Assembly: GCA_010909165.1 (NCBI GenBank)
Contig: MU008161.1
Location: forward strand, 1,984,001-2,048,000
Direction: 5' to 3'
From: Anthoceros angustus
Lineage: Eukaryota > Streptophyta > Anthocerotopsida > Anthocerotales > Anthocerotaceae
Length of the DNA: 64,000 nt
In this document: positions 43,847 to 55,768 of the stretch, piece after piece
How the letters are laid out: each line of letters opens with the position of its first letter
How positions within the stretch are numbered: position 1 is the first letter of the stretch
Notes under the pieces: generated by a model
What the model was told of the DNA's origin: nothing
Databases searched by the model: none
The model's input: the letters and a program-made list of their open reading frames with translations, nothing else
Program-made: the position numbers and the translations under genes

Positions 43847-46780
43847 CTCCCACTCAGCTCTAGGCACGCTAAGGTTGCTTAAAGGACTCCTAAGTGACTT
43901 GACGATTGGATCTAATTCAGATTAGCTTCATCCACTCTCGCCACTTGGCAGCTCCCACTTAAGCTTGGAAAGTACTATTTTGTCGTTGACTTGGCCTCCT
44001 CACCTGCTAAAGTGATGATATCACTACCATCAATTACTCCAAGTCCTTCCCTATGTTTGTTGTGTTTATGAGTCGAAAGAGGCTTAGTAAAAATATCGGC
44101 AGTATTATCCTCGGTATTTACATAAGCCACTACCACCACTCCTCGTGAAGTAACATCGCGTATATAATGGTGATATAGCTCAATGTGCTTAGTACGAGCA
44201 TGATAACGAGGATTAGCGACTAAAGCTATAGCCGACATGTTATCACAATTGAGCAATGTAGGCTGAGGCTGGGGCCATTTTATATCACTTAGAAGTGAAC
44301 GCTCCCACTCAGCCTCTTTACCTACTTCAGTAAGAGCTTTATACTCCACCTCTATCGAACTCAAGGCGAGACTTGTTTGCTTCTTACATCTCCAGCTTAC
44401 GGAGGCGCATATTATTTTATGTTACATAAAACAATATGCGGAAATACTTTTCCGCGTGTCGGCGTCAGAGGCTCAATCGGCATCTACATATCCAGATAGC
44501 TCAAACTGTTTTCGACCTGTGAAAGTGTAGCAGATGCCATATGTTGAGGTACCACTCACATACCTCAGGATCCTCTTCACTGCTATCCAGTGCTTCCTGC
44601 CCGGATTCTGAAGGTATTGAGCAGCAGCATTAACATCATACATGATATCGAGCCTAGTCCAATTAACCAAATAGAGGAGACAACCCACATAAGTAGCATA
44701 AGGGATAGTAAGCATATCCTCACGCTCAGCATCAGATTGTGGGCAATCCTCAGAAGATAACCGAATACCAACCGCCTCGAGTAGATACGGGCCTAGCTGT
44801 TTGCATATTAAAACGGGTTAAGATTTCTCTTACATACTTTTGTTGATGCATAAATATTCGGCCATTAGGTCGATCTCGAAGAATCTGAATCCCGATACAC
44901 CATCGAAGAACCCCAATATCCTTATATCAAATTCGGCCCAAAGCATATCCTTAACAGAGTTAATTAACTTCATACTAGTGCCAAACATACATATGTCATC
45001 AACATATAAAGCTAAAATGATAAAGTTGGAGCCATCAGCTAGATAATAAACATTATTATCAACATGGCTTTGAGTAAAGCCAATAAACTTAAGACGACCA
45101 TCACACTTATAAAACCATTTGTTAGCACTTTGTTTTAAACCATAAAGGCACTTTAGCAGCTTACAAACTAACTCCGCATTAACATCTTCATAACCCTCGT
45201 TTGACATATATTTCCTCCTCGAGTTCTCCATACAAGAATGCGGTACAAACATCCATTTGATGGATTTCTAAGTTCAACTCTGCGGCTAAAGCTAAAAGAA
45301 CCCTTAAGGATTGGGTCTTAACTATCGACAAGAAAGTCTCCTGGTAATCGACGCCAGCTACCTAGCTATAGCCCTTAGCAACTAGCCCAGCTTTATAACC
45401 TTCAATAGAACCATCAGCATTTAATTTGGTCTTAAAGACCCACTTGCAAAGTATGGGTTTATGACCAGGAGGAAGTGGAACTAAATCCCATGTATGATTT
45501 TTAAGCAAAGAATTGTACTCACTTTCTATTGCCGCTTTCCACGCAGCACCATTAGGTCCATCCAAGGCCTCTCGATAGGTAGTAGGTTCACCATCGCCGT
45601 CAAGAGCATATGCAAGGAGAGCCCTAGGATCGCTTGAAGGTGAATTAGTGAAAGCGTAAAATCAGCATGAATAGAATTATCTTCTATATTTGCTTCACCA
45701 TTTCGCATTATCGCATATTTCCAGCATTAGTATTAGCTAAAATATCCGTAAGTGCCCGTACGCACGTGGTCTCGATACGGAGGTTCCGTGACTGGACGGA
45801 GCCCCACGCCTCCTGCAGTAGATGAGCGACGGGAGGCGCCGGCCCAACCACATCTTCAGCCCGCGCTTCATCCCGCGCTCCAAGTTCCACCTTATCCCGT
45901 TCACCCGTTGTTTCCGTGCTGTGACGTTTCCTGCCGCTGCTCACTCGCCACCACTTGCCTGCACCACGGGATCTGCCGCCAATCCTTGATCGCCGCACTC
46001 ACCTCGAGGGCCGGCATGGCTGACGGGAGGTGAGCCGAGCCCGGAGCCTTGCTCCGCCTTGGGATCGCGCGCCCTCGCGCTCAATCCTCAAGACGCCAAA
46101 GGAAGCATCAGCATGCTGCAATCCTTGTCCAGCATTCTGTGTTCCTTCAGATTGAGAGCCCGGCTGCTTGTGGGAAGAACGCAGGCCTTCTGCAGGCCAT
46201 CCTTGGTCGCAATCATGGTCGACTCCCTGCCCATGATTGCGATGCAGGTCTTGTCCTCCAAGCACGGGAGCGTGGGGCAAATGTGGCCATGCTGCAATGT
46301 CCTGCAGCTCCTCCTGCCGTGTGAACTGTCACCTCCAAAGTCTAGATTCCTGTGTGAACTGTCACCTCCAAAGTCTGGATTTTCGTCTACAGTTGATTCC
46401 TGTGAGGCCTGATCAGTGTCTCCATTTGCTGCAGAGACTCCCACTGCTCCCCCTCCCCGCTCAATGACAGGAGCTTCGTTGAAGATAACACTCCTGGCAT
46501 ATGTCAGTTGGTGGGTGGAGGGTGAATACAGTCTATAAGCCTTCACCTGATCTCCACAGTTCCATTTGTCAACATCAGTTTGAGTGACAGCTGGTGTATT
46601 ACTTGTGGCTGCAGCAACTATGGGAAGAGGCAATGTGCCATCCACGTACTGCCATACCTCTTTAAACTCAAGTGCAGTCTTCATTCTTATTCTCCGGATG
46701 TTATACTTAGTCTGCTTGAATCGATCTGTAATCGACTCGATATGTTGGTCGTGTTAGTAGCCATTGCGGCGAAGAAGTGT
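43847..46780 (-). mobile_element. Degenerate Ty1/copia element (gag to RNase H)
   Basis: Minus strand, from 46780 down. A gag start reads YNIRR then MKTALEFKEVWQYVDGTLPL. An integrase C-terminal strip (KAYRLYSPSTHQ, YARSVIFNEAPVIE) and a pre-integrase strip (ATKDGLQKACVLPT, LNLKEHRMLD) are present out of normal order. RT follows: WKAAIESEYNSLLKNHTWDL, KWVFKTKLNADGSIEGYKAG, CLYGLKQSANKWFYKCDGRL and LYVDDICMFG. RNase H is MSSIEVEYKALTEVGKEAEW, HARTKHIELYHHYIRD and NTEDNTADIFTKPL. A polypurine tract and the 43698-43846 LTR close the 3' side. No primer-binding site or 5' LTR is seen, and stops and frameshifts are frequent. Confidence 0.85.
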
Positions 46781-46784
46781 GTTA

Positions 46785-48959
46785 ATACACTGTGTGTGAG
46801 GTGGGGGAATTATGATCCTCGGCCTGGCTGCAACAACCTCCTAGGTATTTTGGCACTACTTAGTTAGTTATTTAGTAATCTGCATGGTTATCAAGCTTCA
46901 CATGAAGCCAATTCACCACCAACAGATGTGGCCTTCTCTGACAGGTGTGTCTTGTGGCTCCAAACGATGCAGCATTTAAGTTTTACCGTTTCAGTTTTCG
47001 GGTGGTGGAGGCGTATGTGGCCTCCGAACATTTAGGTTTTCCTCCCTCGGTTGCTGCAGGCTCTCAAGCATAGAGATTACAGCATCGATCCTTTCATTGA
47101 TCTCATTCAAGCAATGAACCATTACTCTGGGATTGATATAGGGAGGCGCATCTCCTTGCCTGGGCAAGGTAAGGCCGTGTTGTTCCCGTGCTGCAATTTG
47201 GTTGTTAGGATTCTCCCAACGCAGAAACTGTCTCCTTTCACTAAGAATTTCAGAGAGACCTGTCCTGCCCTGTTCCCTAGCATGGGGTACCCAATTTCGA
47301 TGGGTAGTGACCCTCCGTTGATCACGCTAGGAGGCGCCCAATTCCTGAGAATTGTTATGGGATTGTTCCTTGGCACTGTGAAATGGGAGGCCACGCACCG
47401 TGCGCCTCTCCGTCTTCTAGGCATTTTTTAAGTCAGTTGGAGAAGCAGATAGCACGCACGCGATGCGCAGATCATAGGCATTGGCAAATCAGCATCCGAG
47501 ATCATGGACATTGAGCCCATACATCCGCCTATTCGAGACCAAGTGGCAAAGCAAAAGTCGACGAGACTTGCACACGATGCTTTGCATAATTGAAGTAACT
47601 AGAAATACAAACAAAACTGCTCTTATGTCTTTCACGAAACGTCGCTAAAATCCTATGCCTAATTTAGTGGGCTAGAGTTGCACTCTTTCACAATAGAAGG
47701 CTGTGTGTGTCATTGAGTGGGGACTATTATCTACTCTTTTCTATACAGGTATCGGTCTTGCCTAGGCAGCAAGGCCATTACCTCTATCTCACTACTAAAA
47801 TAGCAGACTCTGTAGTACTCCACACTCTTACCTAAGAAATTACAGGCCTCCTACATCGAGACCTTCCCGTGTGATGTAGAGCAATGACGATGGTCAGGCG
47901 AGCTATGGACACACGAGGTCAATCGACGAATGGCCCCTGACGCGGCGCCGAAGGTAAATGGAATTCCTCACGCATAAGCTTCCTGTAATACCGCCCAACA
48001 AGGAGGCACGGGCACACGGCATACATGCACAAGGGCAACACGGCGAGAAGCTTGCAAGGTCGAGACAAGAGCCAAGCCGCAATGAGCAGGAGGCACTGAC
48101 TGGTTAAATCTGCGTGCCACTACATATAGCGAGGCATGCACTAGAATTGGCACCACTTGAGATTACATATAGCTGAGGCATACCGCTAGAATTGGCACCA
48201 CTTGAAACTACATATATGGGCATGCATGTCCTAATGGCTTAGGCCAAATGGACACACATTTATAAGAACGTACATCTTGAGCTTACATGACGTAGATGGG
48301 GTGCCTAAAAGGAGTGGATGCCCTTGGTGCAAGTAGCTTAGGCATACCATGGTACAAGTTGTTAAAGTACCAAGTCCCATGATGTAAATTGCCCTTAGTG
48401 GACTTAATAAAATTCTTCAACTGCTAGAATTGCTAGAATTGGCACTACTTCAACGTTTTGGCGCTTCAGGAATCCTATGCGCCTACATACTCTAAGTAGC
48501 TTTGCTGCAAAGGCCACATGCTCCAAAATACAAAGCTTCAAGCTTCAATCTAACCACACGAATTCCTCTTCACACCGTCTCGCTTCTTCACCGGCACAGC
48601 ACCTCACATTCACTGTGTGGTGTGTAATTGGATTACATAGGTATGTACGTTTCTAAGCCGTTGCAAACTGCCCCACCCGCAGTGGAGGCAGGCGCCCATT
48701 GGAATGTTGGTTGGAGAAGTTTAATTACCGAAATTGGAGCTAACTACTAGGCTCCGTGGTCGGGGTAGCCCTGGCAACTGCCCCCGGTCGCTGGGGTTCT
48801 GACCCCTGGCAAGCTGTCGGACACGGGTGGCGTGCCTACCTGACCGCCACCGGATCGCCCCAGACGACGCACTCGAACCTGCAGCAGCAGTAGCATTGAA
48901 GTGTTAATACCGCCTGCTGTGCTTGTAGGTGGTGGGAATTATGATCCTCACAGCTACAG
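46785..48959 (+). repeat. ~2 kb tandem repeat, copy R1
   Basis: First of three direct repeats; landmarks are CAACAACCTCCTAGGTATTT (46831), ATTCACCACCAA (46911), the 149-bp LTR copy (47544-47692), three ~44 bp sub-repeats (GCTAGAATTGGCACCACTTG, about 48140-48215) and the block GGCTTAGGCCAAATGGACAC (48236). Unlike R2 and R3 it lacks several CAG/CTG bases. It begins inside the 5' remains of the copia element. Confidence 0.8.
47051..47431 (+). CDS. Unrecognised open frame inside repeat R1
   Basis: The frame reads LKHRDYSIDPFIDLIQAMNH, then RRISLPGQGKAVL and FTKNFRETCPALFPSMGYPI. Counterparts in R2 (49170-49500) and R3 (51190-51540) have frameshifts, so only R1 is open throughout. No family is recognised; it may be retroelement coding or the remains of a captured gene exon. 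A GGTAAGG string inside it could be a splice donor. Confidence 0.3.
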   Translation: MLQALKHRDYSIDPFIDLIQAMNHYSGIDIGRRISLPGQGKAVLFPCCNLVVRILPTQKLSPFTKNFRETCPALFPSMGYPISMGSDPPLITLGGAQFLRIVMGLFLGTVKWEATHRAPLRLLGIF

Positions 48960-50976
48960 CAACAACCTCCTAGGTATTTTGGCACTACTTAGTTAGTTAT
49001 TTAGTAATCTGATGGTTATCAAGCTTCATGAAGCCAATTCACCACCAATGATGTGGCCTTCTCCGAGTGTGTCTTGTGGCTCCAAACGATGCAAGATTTA
49101 AGTTTTACCGCTTCGGTTGGTGGTGGAGGCGTATGTGGCCTCAACATTTAGGTTTTCCTCCCTCGGTTGCTGCAGCTCTCAAGCATAGAGATTACAAGAT
49201 CGATCCTTTCATTGATCTCATTCAAGCAATGAACCATTACTCGGGATTGATATAGGAGGCGCATCTCCTTGCCGGGCAAGGTAAGGCCGTGTTGTTCCGT
49301 GCTGCAATTTGGTTGTTAGGATTCTCCCAACGCAGAAACTGTCTCCTTTCACTAAGAATTTCAGAGAGACCTGTCCTGCCCTGTTCCCTAGCATGGGGTA
49401 CCCAATTTCGATGGGTAGTGACCCTCCGTTGATCACGTTGTGGAGGCGTCCAATTCCTGTGAGAATTGTTATGGGATTGTTCCCTTGGCACCTGTGAAAT
49501 GGGAGGGGCCACGCACCGTGCGCCTCTCCGTCTTCTAGGCATTTTTTAAGTCAGTTGGAGAAGCAGATAGCACGCACGCGATGCGCAGCATCATAGGCAT
49601 TGGCAAATCAGGCATCCAGAGATCATGGACATTCAGAGCCCATACATCTGCCTATTCTGAGACCAAGTGGCAAAGCAAAAGTCGTACGAGACTTGCACAC
49701 GATGCTTTGCATAATTGAAGTAACTAGAAATACAAACAAAACTGTCTTATGTCTTTCACGAAACGCTAAAATCCTATGCCTAATTTAGTGGGCTAGAGTT
49801 GCACTCTTTCACAATAGAAGACGCGTGTGTGTGTCATTGAGCTGTGGGGACTATTATCTACTCTTTTCTCATGTATCGGTCTTGCCTAGGCGCAAGGCCA
49901 TTACCTCTATCTCACTACTAAAATGCAGACTGTAGTACTCCACACTCTTACCTAAGAAATTACAGCCTCCTACATCGAGACCTTCCCTGTGATGTAGAGC
50001 AATGACGATGGTCGCGAGCTATGGACACGGTCAATCACGCCATGGCCTCTGGCGAGAAGACGCCACGAAGGTAAATGGAATTCCTCACGCATAGCAAGCT
50101 TCCTGTAATACCGCCCAACAAGGAGGCACCGCACACGGCATACATGCACAAGGGCAACAGAAGCTTGCAAGGTCGAGACAAGAGCCTCGAAGCCGCAATG
50201 AGCAGGAGGCACTGACTGGTTCGGTCTTCAGGCCACTACATATAGCGAGGCATGCGGCTAGAATTGGCACCACTTGAGATTACATATAGCTGAGGCATAC
50301 GCTAGAATTGGCACCACTTGAAACTACATATAGCGGGGCATGCATGTCCTAATGGCTTAGGCCAAATGGACACACATTTATAAGAGCATCTTGAGCTTAC
50401 ATCGGTACGTAGATGGGGTGCCTAAAAGGAGTGGATGCCCTTGGTGCAAGTAGCTTAGGCATACCATGGTACAAGTTGTTAAAGTACCAAGTCCCATGAT
50501 GTAAATTGTCCTTAGTGGACTTAATAAAATTCTTCAACTGCTAGAATTGCTAGAATTGGCACTACTTCAACGTTTTGGCGCGCTTCAGGAATCCTATGCG
50601 CCTACATACTCTAAGTAGCTTTGCTGCAAAGGCCACATGCTCCAAAATACAAAGCTTCAAGCTTCAATCTAACCACACGAATTCCTCTTCACACCGTCTC
50701 GCTTCTTCACCGGCACAGCACCTCACATTCACTGTGTGGTGTGTAATTGGATTACATAGGTATGTACGTTTCTAAGCCGTTGCAAACTGCCCCACCCGCA
50801 GTGGAGGCAGGCGCCCATTGGAATGTTGGTTGGAGAAGTTTAATTACCGAAATTGGAGCTAACTACTACTAGGCTCCGTGGTCGGGGTAGCCCTGGCAAC
50901 TGCCCCCGGTCGCTGGGGTTCTGACCCCTGGCAAGCTGTCGGACACGGGTGGCGTGCCTACCTGACCGCCACAAAG
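48960..50976 (+). repeat. ~2 kb tandem repeat, copy R2
   Basis: Same order as R1 with period about 2.1 kb: ATTCACCACCAATG (49036), LTR copy 49668-49813, GCTAGAATTGGCACCACTTG sub-repeats near 50260 and GGCTTAGGCCAAATGGACAC near 50354. It ends in the block TTTAATTACCGAAATTGGAG that belongs to the gene-fragment units. Confidence 0.8.
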
Positions 50977-53030
50977 AACAACCTCCTAGGTATTTTGGCA
51001 CTACTTAGTTAGTTATTTAGTAATCAGATGGTTATCAAGCTTCACATGAAGCCAATTCACCACCAATGATGTGGCCTTCTCCGACAGTGTGTCTTGTGGC
51101 TCCAAACGATGCAAGATTTAAGTTTTACCGCTTCGGCCGTGGTGGAGGCGTATGTGGCCTCAACATTTAGGTTTTCCTCCCTCGGTTGCTGCAGCTCTCA
51201 AGCATAGAGATTACAAGATCGATCCTTTCATTGATCTCATTCAAGCAATGAACCATTACTCGGGATTGATATAGGGAGGCGCATCTCCTTGCCTCGGGCA
51301 AGGTAAGGCCGTGTTGTTCCGTGCTGCAATTTGGTTGTTAGGATTCTCCCAACGCAAACCGCTCCTTCACTAAGAATTTCAGAGACCCCCGCCCTGTTCC
51401 CTAGCATGGGGTACCCACTGGCGGGTAGTGACCTCCGCTGATCACGCTAGGAGGCGCCCAATTCCTGAGAATTGTTATGGGATTGTTCCCTTGGCACTGT
51501 GAAATGGGAGGGGCCACGCACCGCGCGCCTCCGCCTTCTAGGCATTTTTTAAGTCAGTTGGAGAAGCAGATAGCACGCACGCGATGCGCAGCATCATAGG
51601 CATTGGCAAATCAGGCATCCAGAGATCATGGACATTCAGAGCCCATACATCTGCCTATTCTGAGACCAAGTGGCAAAGCAAAAGTCGTACGAGACTTGCA
51701 CACGATGCTTTGCATAATTGAAGTAACTAGAAATACAAACAAAACTGTCTTATGTCTTTCACGAAACGTCGCTAAAATCCTATGCCTAATTTAGTGGGCT
51801 AGAGTTGCACTCTTTCACAATAGAAGACGCGTGTGTGTGTCATTGAGCTGTGGGGACTATTATCTACTCTTTTCTATACAGGTATCGGTCTTGCCTAGGC
51901 AGCAAGGCCATTACCTCTATCTCACTACTAAAACAGCAGACTCTGTAGTACTCCACACTCTTACCTAAGAAATTACAGGCCTCCTACATCGAGACCTTCC
52001 CGTGTGATGTAGAGCAATGACGATGGTCAGGCGAGCTATGGACACACGAGGGTCAATCGACGCAATGGCCTACAGTGACGCGAGAAGACGCCACGAAGGT
52101 AAATGGAATTCCTCACGCATAGCAAGCTTCCTGTAATACCGCCCAACAAGGAGGCACCGGGCACACGGCATACATGCACAAGGGCAACACGGCGAGAAGC
52201 TTGCAAGGTCGAGACACAAGAGCCTCGAAGCCTCAAGAATGAGCAGGAGGCACACTGCAAAGGTCGGCGTGCCACTACATATAGCAGAGGCATGCAGCTA
52301 GAATTGGCACCACTTGAGATTACATATAGCTGAGGCATACTGCTAGAATTGGCACCACTTGAAACTACATATAGCGGGGGCATGCATGTCCTAATGGCTT
52401 AGGCCAAATGGACACACATTTATAAGAACGTACATCTTGAGCTTACATCGGTACGTAGATGGGGTGCCTAAAAGGAGTGGATGCCCTTGGTGCAAGTAGC
52501 TTAGGCATACCATGGTACAAGTTGTTAAAGTACCAAGTCCCATGACAGAAATTCGTCCTTAGTGGACTTAATAAAATTCTTCAACTTCTGCTAGAATTGC
52601 TAGAATTGGCACTACTTCAACGTTTTGGCGCGCTTCAGGAATCCTATGCGCCTACATACTCTAAGTAGCTTTGCTGCAAAGGCCACATGCTCCAAAATAC
52701 AAAGCTTCAAGCTTCAATCTAACCACACGAATTCCTCTTCACACCGTCTCGCTTCTTCACCGGCACAGCACCTCACATTCACTGTGTGGTGTGTAATTGG
52801 ATTACATAGGTATGTACGTTTCTAAGCCGTTGCAAACTGCCCCACCCGCAGTGGAGGCAGGCGCCCATTGGAATGTTGGTTGGAGAGAAGTTTAATTACC
52901 GAAATTGGAGCTAACTACTAGGCTCCGTGGTCGGGGGTAGCCCTGGCAACTGCCCCCGGTCGCTAGGGTTCTGACCCCTGGGCAAGCTGTCGGACACGGG
53001 TGGCGTGCCTACCCGACCGCCACCGGATCG
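50977..53030 (+). repeat. ~2 kb tandem repeat, copy R3
   Basis: Third copy, with ATTCACCACCAATG at 51054, LTR copy 51671-51819, sub-repeats near 52305 and the GGCTTAGGCCAAATGGACAC block near 52395. Its right end runs without a break into unit U2 of the gene-fragment array. Confidence 0.8.
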
Positions 53031-53333
53031 CCCCAGACGACGCACTCGAACCTGCAGCAGCAGTAGCAACAGCACCGAGCAGGCAGCAGCTCAATCACCG
53101 TCTTAAGCATGGAAGCCTTGAGAAGGAAGAGAACTAGGAGCACTCGCTCGCTGGCACTTGGCCTGATTCTCTGCAGAAACGCTAGGCCAGTGTGCAATAC
53201 ACGTTTTCAGCGGATAAAGGATGACTGTGCAACATCGCAAACCTGGTGACGCCAATGCTCATGTTCCAACCCCGCACTGGCAAGCTCGGTGCTGCCGGAA
53301 CCTGCAATGCAATCAAGAACGGCATTCGGTTTG

Positions 53334-53486
53334 CTACATGAATTCCAAGTTGTTCCCCTGATGGAAGTGCGGAAGGAGATCCATCTTAAACGCACCGTCC
53401 GCTTGTGTTGAGGCAATTGTGAGGAGAGTGAGAAGCATGAGAATCAACCGCAGAAGAAGAGATGTGCAGCCCTTGCCCTTGTCCAT
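53334..53486 (-). CDS. Small secreted protein, 50 aa, copy 2
   Basis: A complete short frame reads MDKGKGCTSLLLRLILMLLT, then LLTIASTQADGAFKMDLLPH, ending NNLEFM and TAG. Residues 9-25 form a hydrophobic signal peptide, and the mature part would be about 20 residues without cysteine. It faces away from the syntaxin fragment, as in unit U3. Whether it is a real peptide gene or the retained first exon of a longer gene cannot be told from here; three diverged copies keep the signal peptide. Confidence 0.45.
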   Translation of the reverse strand: MDKGKGCTSLLLRLILMLLTLLTIASTQADGAFKMDLLPHFHQGNNLEFM

Positions 53487-54251
53487 GCCGCTGGCTAGTT
53501 TCGGTCTCGGATTTTTAGTGTGACACTTTCTCAGCAGTGGAAGCGCTGCCTGTTGATATCGGAGACCAGGGAAGATGTCCAATGCCGAGGATTCTTGGAC
53601 AGACGTGTGCAGAGACTATGTCTCTGCCCCGGCAGCTCTCCTCTGACCTGTTCTCTGCACCAGAGACTTTTCCTTTCAAGATTAGCAAGGTGAGACAGTC
53701 TAGACTCAGCCGGCGGACCGTGTGGGCCTGTGCATGAAAGCATTGCTGCTGACGTCGTTCATCAGGCATCTTTTGGGTAGGAAATCGTCTTCAGACGGCC
53801 GTAAGCAAGTCTCCGTGACTGTGCACTGCGGACTTGCTCATTTTGTTCGTTTGTGACACAGTCTTCACGGTAATGCCAAAACTGAAATAACATGACCGCA
53901 ATCCCACAGCCGAGGGCTTGCCACAAGTTTGTGTGCAATAATTCTGTGAGTGAGATGTGTCATGAAAATTGCTCTCCAGATTCCCGACCTTTCGAGGAAT
54001 ACATCAAGCGCATGAGATCAACCATCGGCACGCTAACTGCAGATGCGCTTCATCTGGCGCAAAGGAAAAGCGGAGGCAACCAAAGTAAAGCCTCTTTCGA
54101 AGTTCCGACGAGTCAGGCTGCTACCCCAGTTAGCACGTTTCACAATACAAGGTAGACGTATTCTACTCCCGCGTATTCGGGGTCTTTCACGTCTCAATTT
54201 GTGGAGAGCTCGAGTTCTCAGATTCGGCACGCACAAGCAGCAGCGGCTTAT

Positions 54252-54746
54252 ATGTCGTCGGACCTCGTTGCGTGCTATTTTGTGAAAGAGGATATGCGAT
54301 CGCAGATTGGATCAGCTACCTTCTGATTAGTCAGGCGACAAAGTCATTCGCAGGTCGGTGGAGAGATGCCCTCATCCAGATGCGGCAGCGGGGGCACCTC
54401 CCCCTGGAGATCCGTCCTATGCCTAGAGAGTATCTCTAGTCATCCCCCTCGGCAAGGTAGAGTGATAGCTCGGAAAGTCCCCCAACGATGCTTGTCCTGA
54501 TAGGTCACTGATATGACAGTTTTGTTGAGCCTTCCTGAAGACTCAACAAAACTGTTGTCACGTGTTGAAGGATTGCGCATTAGGTTTTCTCAGTGGCTTA
54601 CACTTACTTGGCTGTTCTTTCCCGTGTACTGCAGGCCTGCAAGCTGCAGAAACAGCTCGAGCAATGGCAACTGATGCATCCTGGTCTGCAAGAGATTATG
54701 CAGCTTGCAAGCAGCTTCTCTCAGCCTGTGAAAGCATCGAGTGCAG
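54252..54746 (+). pseudogene. SYP61-like syntaxin 5' end, copy 1 (frameshifted)
   Basis: 54252 opens MSSDLVACYFVKEDM, a diverged form of the SYP61 start (compare MSSAPDPFYLVKEEIQ at 57412). Exon 2 at 54635-54746 follows an intron ending TGCAG and encodes, in two frames, KLQK and then ATDASWSARDYAACKQLLSA followed by CESIEC. One A is missing after CTGCAGAAA compared with the 57.6 kb copy, which shifts the frame. The rest of the syntaxin (Habc middle, SNARE helix, membrane anchor) is absent. Confidence 0.75.
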
Positions 54747-55299
54747 GTGAGACATTTTTCCCTCTCCTTGTTTTGCCTGGAGCTTAGCATCTTCCTAGGA
54801 GATTCTTATGACGGCTTTGGACTGCCATCTACATGTTCTAGGGTGTGGCTTGCTGTGTACAGTCTAGTCAGTTTGCTGCCTGGTGGTAGCGAACTGGGGA
54901 AATTCCTTGGTAGGTCTGAGTGATAAGGGGGTCCAGATGTCTTCCTGCTAGTCCAGCTTTTGAAATGAATTGGGCTAATTGCAGATTTCTCCGAGGCAGA
55001 GCCCTGCCGTTCCCTGTTGCTGAGGGGCGGGGTGTAGGGGTGGGAAGGTGGATGAACTTGATAGGGCCATTATCGTGCAGAGAAAGATCCAGCAAAGTTC
55101 AGTGTGGATGCTACTGACGTTGGCCGCAGACGAAAATACACAAGCTCTACTTGTGCTCTGGTGAGCCCAAGCTGTTTCAAGTATGCATGATTGCTGTGTT
55201 GCATATGCACTTAGTTCGGTGTTTTTTTATCAGGTTTCAACGGGTTTTTTTATCAGGTTTCAACGGTGAGGGAAGGCTGTGCAAGCCGCTACCTTGAGA

Positions 55300-55710
55300 A
55301 AAAGTGCTGCGGCTACCAACCGATGCTTTGCGGGAACTGAAAGACATTGCTCGTCGTTTGGTACTCAAGTGTACTCAGGGTTCGGGTATTGTTATATCAT
55401 CACATGTATTATGTGACTTTTAGGATGTGCCAGTATGATGTTTTCCAGCAGAGCCTTTCACTGCAGCTTAACCTGCTGGCAGTTGAGGAAGTATGAGGTT
55501 GCTGAGCAGCTCTTGGCTGAAAGATTAACAATGGCAGCAACATGTTTTGCAGGCTAGATTTCTGGCACATTTTGGGCATCAAATCTCCCCAGAGTTGAAC
55601 GATTCGTAATCTTCTGCAATGCAGGGCTCGACTGCTTTCAACTGTGGTCCTTGGAATATGGCAGGACCGGATGTCAAAGTTGTCTTGTATTGTTTGTATC
55701 ACTGGTATTA
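55300..55710 (+). pseudogene. TPR-DnaJ gene fragment, copy 2
   Basis: Diverged copy of parts of 37420-38170 of the intact gene: exon 4 end and intron 4 (CATCACATGTATTATGTGAC), exon 5 start (TTGAGGAAGTATGAGG), then a jump to exon 6 (GCAGGCTAGATTTCTGGCAC, ATCAAATCTCCCCAGAGTTG) and intron 6 (CTGTGGTCCTTGGAATATGG). Most of exon 5 and intron 5 is deleted. Introns are retained, so this is a DNA-level copy. Confidence 0.85.
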
Positions 55711-55768
55711 AACTGGACAGGATGTCAAGCGGCTTCAGGATGTTGCGTCTTGACATCCTGTCCAGTTT
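55710..55768. repeat. Perfect 20-bp inverted repeat with 19-base loop
   Basis: AAACTGGACAGGATGTCAAG at 55710-55729 is exactly complementary to CTTGACATCCTGTCCAGTTT at 55749-55768. The left arm is continuous with the TPR-DnaJ intron-derived fragment, the right arm with the block that also follows the intact gene's stop codon (CTTGATATCCTGTCCGC near 39803). It marks the junction between two unit types. Confidence 0.9.

Larger units (their letters stand above)
52840..55768 (+). repeat. Gene-fragment segmental duplication, unit U2
   Basis: Order: block GAAGTTTAATTACCGAAATT to GAGCAGGCAGCAGCTCAATC; secreted-protein 5' end (-, 53334-53486); syntaxin 5' end (+, 54252-54746); spacer 54747-55130 (AGTTTGCTGCCTGGTGGTAG, TTTCTCCGAGGCAGAGCCCT); TPR-DnaJ fragment 55300-55710; and a perfect inverted repeat at the end. 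The spacer and TPR parts match U1 in the same order. Confidence 0.75.

Noticed and set aside
45708-46780. Possible host gene on the minus strand (198-codon frame)
   Set aside because: Its pieces are copia gag, pre-integrase and integrase C-terminal strips, adjacent to copia RT on the same strand.
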